DNA of 7,773 nt from Candidatus Aminicenantes bacterium UBA4085 (GTDB lineage: Bacteria > Acidobacteriota > Aminicenantia > Aminicenantales > UBA4085), in the NCBI GenBank assembly GCA_002383325.1, contig DFYJ01000034.1, positions 1 to 7,773 on the forward strand, read 5' to 3'. Below, piece by piece: positions 5,338 to 7,773 of the stretch (positions are counted from its first letter, which is position 1; every line of letters begins with the position of its first letter). Below the pieces are notes generated by a model. It was given only the letters and a program-made list of their open reading frames with translations, was not told the origin of the DNA and searched no databases. The translations under genes were made by a program, and so were the position numbers.

Positions 5338-6021
5338 TTATTTCCGGCCAAGCGCCAGGTTGACCTTCTCCCGCAGCAGCAGCTTGCCGTCATTCGAGAA
5401 CACCTGCAGCTCGAAGCCGGTGGGGTTCTTCGCGCCGCGCTCCTCGAGCTGAATCTTGGCCGGACCGCCGCCGAAGCCGCCCCGCCCGTATCTCCCCAGA
5501 TCGGCCAGGCGCCGGCCGTTCTGCAACAGCTCCACCCGAACCCACTCCATGCCTTCCATCTCGAGCTCGATCTGCTTGAGATCGAGGCTGTAGCACATCG
5601 GACAGTCGGGGATCTTGTTGAGCTCTATCTTGCGGGCCAAGACGCCGGGCTTGAAGTCGAGCAGATAGATGGTGATGTTCGGCCCGCTCAGCTCATCGTA
5701 ATCCAGGCTTTCCATCGTGATTTCGTAGGTACCGGGCATAAGCCACGTCCCGTCGGACTTCTGCCCGACTGTCCAGACGCACTGGTTGTTCTTGATCGGC
5801 ACGGGGCTGCCGATCTGGCTTGAGCCGCAGAAGAGGACGCCATGGTGCTCCGGATGGGCATCGTAGAAGGCTGAGTGCGTCCATTGGATGGTGCACGACG
5901 AGCCGCGCCTGAGGTGGACGCCGTCGGCAGGGGCGGTGATGTTGAATGTTGGCAACTGGGCCATGACCAAGCCGGCAGCCAGCGCCAGGCCGAGGACCAA
6001 GGAAACAGCAACCCTTTTCAT
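5338..6021 (-). CDS. Secreted protein with a Kre9/KNH-like Ig domain
   Basis: Exported 227-residue protein of unknown role. The signal peptide is MKRVAVSLVLGLALAAGLVMA, with likely cleavage before Q22. The mature N-terminus (NITAPADGVHLRRGSSCTIQWTHS, in positions 27-50, then WTVGQ and LMPGTYEITME) resembles the Kre9/KNH-type Ig-like domain, in which a phrase of the type 'ITSP..G..W..GS...I.W' recurs. The second half (about 145-227) is a separate beta-rich region with a Gly-rich turn, RYGRGGFGGGPAK. There are five cysteines, two of them as CPMC (140-143), which may form disulfides or bind metal. GGGAGGAG at 6025-6032 supports ATG 6021. The TAA stop lies in AATAATTGC, the same arm sequence found at repeat copies, although no full repeat follows. 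Confidence 0.8.
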   Translation of the reverse strand: MKRVAVSLVLGLALAAGLVMAQLPTFNITAPADGVHLRRGSSCTIQWTHSAFYDAHPEHHGVLFCGSSQIGSPVPIKNNQCVWTVGQKSDGTWLMPGTYEITMESLDYDELSGPNITIYLLDFKPGVLARKIELNKIPDCPMCYSLDLKQIELEMEGMEWVRVELLQNGRRLADLGRYGRGGFGGGPAKIQLEERGAKNPTGFELQVFSNDGKLLLREKVNLALGRK

Positions 6022-6055
6022 GATCTCCTCCCTTCCCGATCAACGGGATGCAACC

Positions 6056-6084
6056 ATTATGGCAGGGGCGGATGGCCGGTTCAA
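6056..6084 (-). promoter_or_regulatory. Promoter of the secreted Kre9/KNH-like protein gene
   Basis: On the minus strand: TTGAAC (6084-6079), a 17-bp spacer, CATAAT (6061-6056), with TGC before the -10 (extended -10). The predicted transcript start is near 6049, leaving a 5' leader of about 28 bases that holds the ribosome site. Repeat copy 9 begins five bases upstream of the -35. Confidence 0.6.
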
Positions 6085-6089
6085 GCCAC

Positions 6090-6121
6090 AATTGAGGGAC
6101 ACCATACATAACTCCCGAACT
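6090..6121 (+). repeat. REP-like hairpin repeat, form A, copy 9
   Basis: AATTGAGGG (6090-6098) opposite CCCGAACT (6114-6121) with the consensus loop. It is the left half of an inverted pair with copy 10. Confidence 0.87.
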
Positions 6122-6143
6122 AATGAGCCAGATATATCGTTGG

Positions 6144-6178
6144 AATTCGGGAGTTATGTATGGTGTCCCCCTAATTAT
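6144..6178 (-). repeat. REP-like hairpin repeat, form A, copy 10
   Basis: AATTCGGG (6144-6151) and CCCCCTAATTAT (6167-6178) in reverse orientation, consensus loop. It is 22 bp from copy 9; the spacer contains the perfect 8-base palindrome GATATATC (6131-6138). Confidence 0.9.
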
Positions 6179-6251
6179 GAACGATTGGAATCAACCTTTT
6201 GGGGCGGGCCTTCGTTCCCGCTGGTGAGACGCGAATTCACCGGAGGAACGC

Positions 6252-6686
6252 ATGAAACACCATAAAGTCGCTATCTTTTCGATCCTGGCCCTTCTTGGCC
6301 TAGCCCTGGCCTTGGCCGCCATCCCGGCCACCCAGGTCAAGCCCGCCACGCGCCATCGGACGGAAACATCGATCCGAGTCGACGTAGACGACCTGGTCCG
6401 TGACATCGAGCGGGCTTTCGAGGCCCTCGACTCGATTGATGGGCTCAATGTCCGCATCCGCGGTCCCAGGCGCTTCAGCCTGGATGTGGACCTCCGAGGA
6501 CTGAGAGCCATGGTGCGTGACTTGGCCAGGCTGGGCGACCGGCTTGATCGCCGCTACGGGAGCTGTGACAAGGATTCACGCCGCGCCCAGCACCGCCGGC
6601 TGACGGCCGACGAAAAGCGTCAGCTGCGCAGGGCTCTGCGCAAGCTGCGCACGCTGGACATCGACGTCGATATCGACTTCGATTGA
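6252..6686 (+). CDS. Small exported protein of unknown function
   Basis: I do not recognise this 144-residue protein. It begins MKHHK, followed by a hydrophobic stretch (residues 7-24, AIFSILALLGLALALAAI) that is either a signal peptide or a membrane anchor. The rest is highly charged: IRVDVDDLVRDIERAFEAL (41-59), then RFSLDVDLRGLRAMVRDLARLGDRLDRRYG (74-103), a predicted helical Arg/Asp-rich segment, then RRLTADEKRQLRRALRKLR (115-133). It ends in the strikingly acidic TLDIDVDIDFD. One Cys (105) is present. GGAGG at 6242-6246 gives good support for ATG 6252. It is a single gene, divergent from the secreted protein gene across a repeat pair and followed by repeat copy 11. A periplasmic location is inferred. 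Confidence 0.75.
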   Translation: MKHHKVAIFSILALLGLALALAAIPATQVKPATRHRTETSIRVDVDDLVRDIERAFEALDSIDGLNVRIRGPRRFSLDVDLRGLRAMVRDLARLGDRLDRRYGSCDKDSRRAQHRRLTADEKRQLRRALRKLRTLDIDVDIDFD

Positions 6687-6710
6687 GAGAATTGCGGAAA
6701 ATAATTCCGA

Positions 6711-6748
6711 AATAATTCCGGGACACCATACGTAATTCCCGAATTATT
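6711..6748 (+). repeat. REP-like hairpin repeat, form A, copy 11
   Basis: AATAATTCCGGG (6711-6722) opposite CCCGAATTATT (6738-6748), loop variant ACGTAATT as in copy 4. The left arm is duplicated just upstream: AAATAATTCCG occurs at 6699-6709 and again at 6710-6720. Confidence 0.9.
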
Positions 6749-6847
6749 CCCTGCGTAATAGAGCGCAATTGTGTTGGGGAATTATGATTGATAGCGCCAT
6801 CGTTTTTGGATGTCCGCTCAGGATGGATGCGAAGATCGCGATCCCGC

Positions 6848-6864
6848 CGTTACGCTCCGTAGCG
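6848..6864. other. Short GC-rich hairpin in the convergent intergenic region
   Basis: CGTTACG (6848-6854) and CGTAGCG (6858-6864) pair over a 3-base loop, with one G-T pair. There is no T run on either side, so it is not an obvious intrinsic terminator. The rest of 6749-6896, between copies 11 and 12, shows no gene or RNA that I can recognise. Confidence 0.4.
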
Positions 6865-6896
6865 CGGAACCGAGTCCGTCCCGGAATAATCCCGAA

Positions 6897-6935
6897 AATA
6901 ATTCGGGAGTTATGTATGGTGTCCCCCTAATTATT
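6897..6935 (-). repeat. REP-like hairpin repeat, form A, copy 12
   Basis: AATAATTCGGG (6897-6907) and CCCCCTAATTATT (6923-6935) in reverse orientation, consensus loop. The TAA stop of the protease-like gene (6931-6933, minus strand) is part of the arm. Confidence 0.92.
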
Positions 6936-7773
6936 CCTTATACTTTTCCAAAATGAGCCGGCCGTTCTTAAAATCAAAATGCGCCCGGTACGGCCACAGG
7001 ATCGGATTCCCCAGCAGCCCGGCGGCGTAGCGGCCCCCGATCATATTGAGGGCGGCCATGGAGAATTCGTGCGCCTGCTGATTGCCGAGGACAAGCGGGC
7101 CGAGCCGGACTTCGAGCCCGTTGACCCGATCGGCCCTCTGCTCCCCCTGCGCCCCCTGGATGCCCGCCGCGACAATGCGTGTCGGGTCGAGCCGCGGCTT
7201 GATGTGCTCGCGGAAGAAACGGGCGTCGACAAGATTCGTCGCGGCGGCCGAGTCCAGGATGTACAGGCCCTCGGGCGCACCGGCCATCGAAGCCCTGACC
7301 ATGGTCGCATCGAAGAGATAGAGAGGGACATCGACCGCCGCCGCGGCCCGGTCGATGGCGGCTTCCATGAGCCCGGGCTTGTCCAGAGCGTAGAGATCCA
7401 TCACGCCGGCCCGGACGTCGATCGTGACGTTGAAGCGCTTGAGCAAGGCCGTTCCGAGGAGTCCTTTCCTCAAGCCGCGAAAGACATGCAGGTCCGAGAC
7501 CATGACCGGGACGTCCGTGAAGACGATGCCGCCCAGCTCGACCCGATCGAGCCGCGCGAACCGGACGGCGGCGTGGTCGGTCCCGACGCCCACGGCCAGC
7601 GAGATCCCGTCGGTCTGGAGGCCCAGCTCCTCGGCCAGCAGAGGGCTGATGGTCAGGAAATCGGCCGAGGCCGAGTCGATGTCCATGGGGTATTCGCTTC
7701 GCCCGTTGAGCCGCATTGAGACCATGCGGATCCTCGTGTTCTGGTGCCGCAGGAGCGGCACGGCGACGTGATC
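6931..7773 (-). CDS. Aspartyl-protease-like (retropepsin-type) protein, 5' end missing
   Basis: Two retropepsin-like halves in one chain, open to the window edge, so the N-terminus, any signal peptide and the start lie outside; 280 residues are visible. Half one has YPMDIDSASADFLTI (D33 counting from the edge), then the typical LRKGLLGTALLKRFNVTID (102-119). Half two has LYILDSAAATNLVDARFF (D174) and AGLLGNPILWPYRAHFDFKNGRLIL (251-275). These paired signatures, with GLLG...LxxFxxxxD after each active-site loop, identify the bacterial aspartyl-protease fold. The usual catalytic triplet D-T/S-G reads D-S-A in both halves, so activity is doubtful. The protein would probably act in the periplasm, by analogy with the family. 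The stop lies in repeat copy 12. Confidence 0.8.
   Translation of the reverse strand, partial: DHVAVPLLRHQNTRIRMVSMRLNGRSEYPMDIDSASADFLTISPLLAEELGLQTDGISLAVGVGTDHAAVRFARLDRVELGGIVFTDVPVMVSDLHVFRGLRKGLLGTALLKRFNVTIDVRAGVMDLYALDKPGLMEAAIDRAAAAVDVPLYLFDATMVRASMAGAPEGLYILDSAAATNLVDARFFREHIKPRLDPTRIVAAGIQGAQGEQRADRVNGLEVRLGPLVLGNQQAHEFSMAALNMIGGRYAAGLLGNPILWPYRAHFDFKNGRLILEKYKE

Noticed and set aside
5693..6109. 138-codon minus-strand gene starting in repeat copy 9
   Set aside because: It overlaps the secreted protein gene in another frame and has no family features. It is kept only as a speculative leader-peptide idea.
6749..6896. tRNA or small RNA gene between copies 11 and 12
   Set aside because: Only one short hairpin was found, with no cloverleaf, promoter or terminator.
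36..6935. CRISPR array
   Set aside because: The repeats are scattered, occur in both orientations, have irregular spacing of 17 bp to over 1 kb with genes between them, and vary in their arms. No cas gene is present.

Overview
The window is GC-rich, compact bacterial DNA from a Gram-negative lineage: it carries a signal-peptide-bearing outer-membrane beta-barrel protein and other exported proteins. The gene set and the dense intergenic repeats fit an Acidobacteriota / Candidatus Aminicenantes-like genome. That placement is inference from general style, not from a marker gene.

Layout. 1-196: intergenic DNA with two repeat copies and a sigma70-like promoter, perhaps preceded by the last codons of a gene outside the window. 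197-1590: a complete ISL3-family insertion sequence with matching terminal inverted repeats and a perfect 8-bp target duplication (GATTTTTT). Its transposase is split between two frames at a run of eight A. 1654-2454: an outer-membrane beta-barrel protein (+). 2486-3379: a REP-associated tyrosine transposase, RAYT (-). 3619-4164: a DUF1697 protein (-). 4335-5174: a CvfB/YitL-type S1 RNA-binding protein (+). 5338-6021: a secreted Kre9/KNH-like protein (-). 6252-6686: a small exported protein of unknown function (+). 6931-7773: a partial aspartyl-protease-like protein (-) running off the right edge. The genes are mostly single transcription units in alternating orientation; no multi-gene operon is visible.

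The dominant signal is a short hairpin repeat: ten copies of form A (core GGGGACACC...CATAACTCCC with AATAATT/AATTATT or AATTC/GAATT arms) and two of a sister form B (GGGGTACAGTATACAT...TTCCC with AATA/TATT arms), twelve in 7.8 kb, several as inverted pairs. A RAYT gene lies among them with copies on both sides, which is the arrangement of REP elements and their transposase. The copies sit at the exact edges of transcription units. Several genes end on a TAA formed by the repeat arm, and all four promoters I could recognise have a copy touching, or within about 7 bp of, the -35 box. The two genes flanking the form-B pair (DUF1697 and CvfB) appear to be transcribed leaderless from well-formed sigma70 promoters.

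The insertion sequence lies between a good promoter (164-192) and the start of the outer-membrane protein gene, so it probably cuts that gene off from its original promoter.
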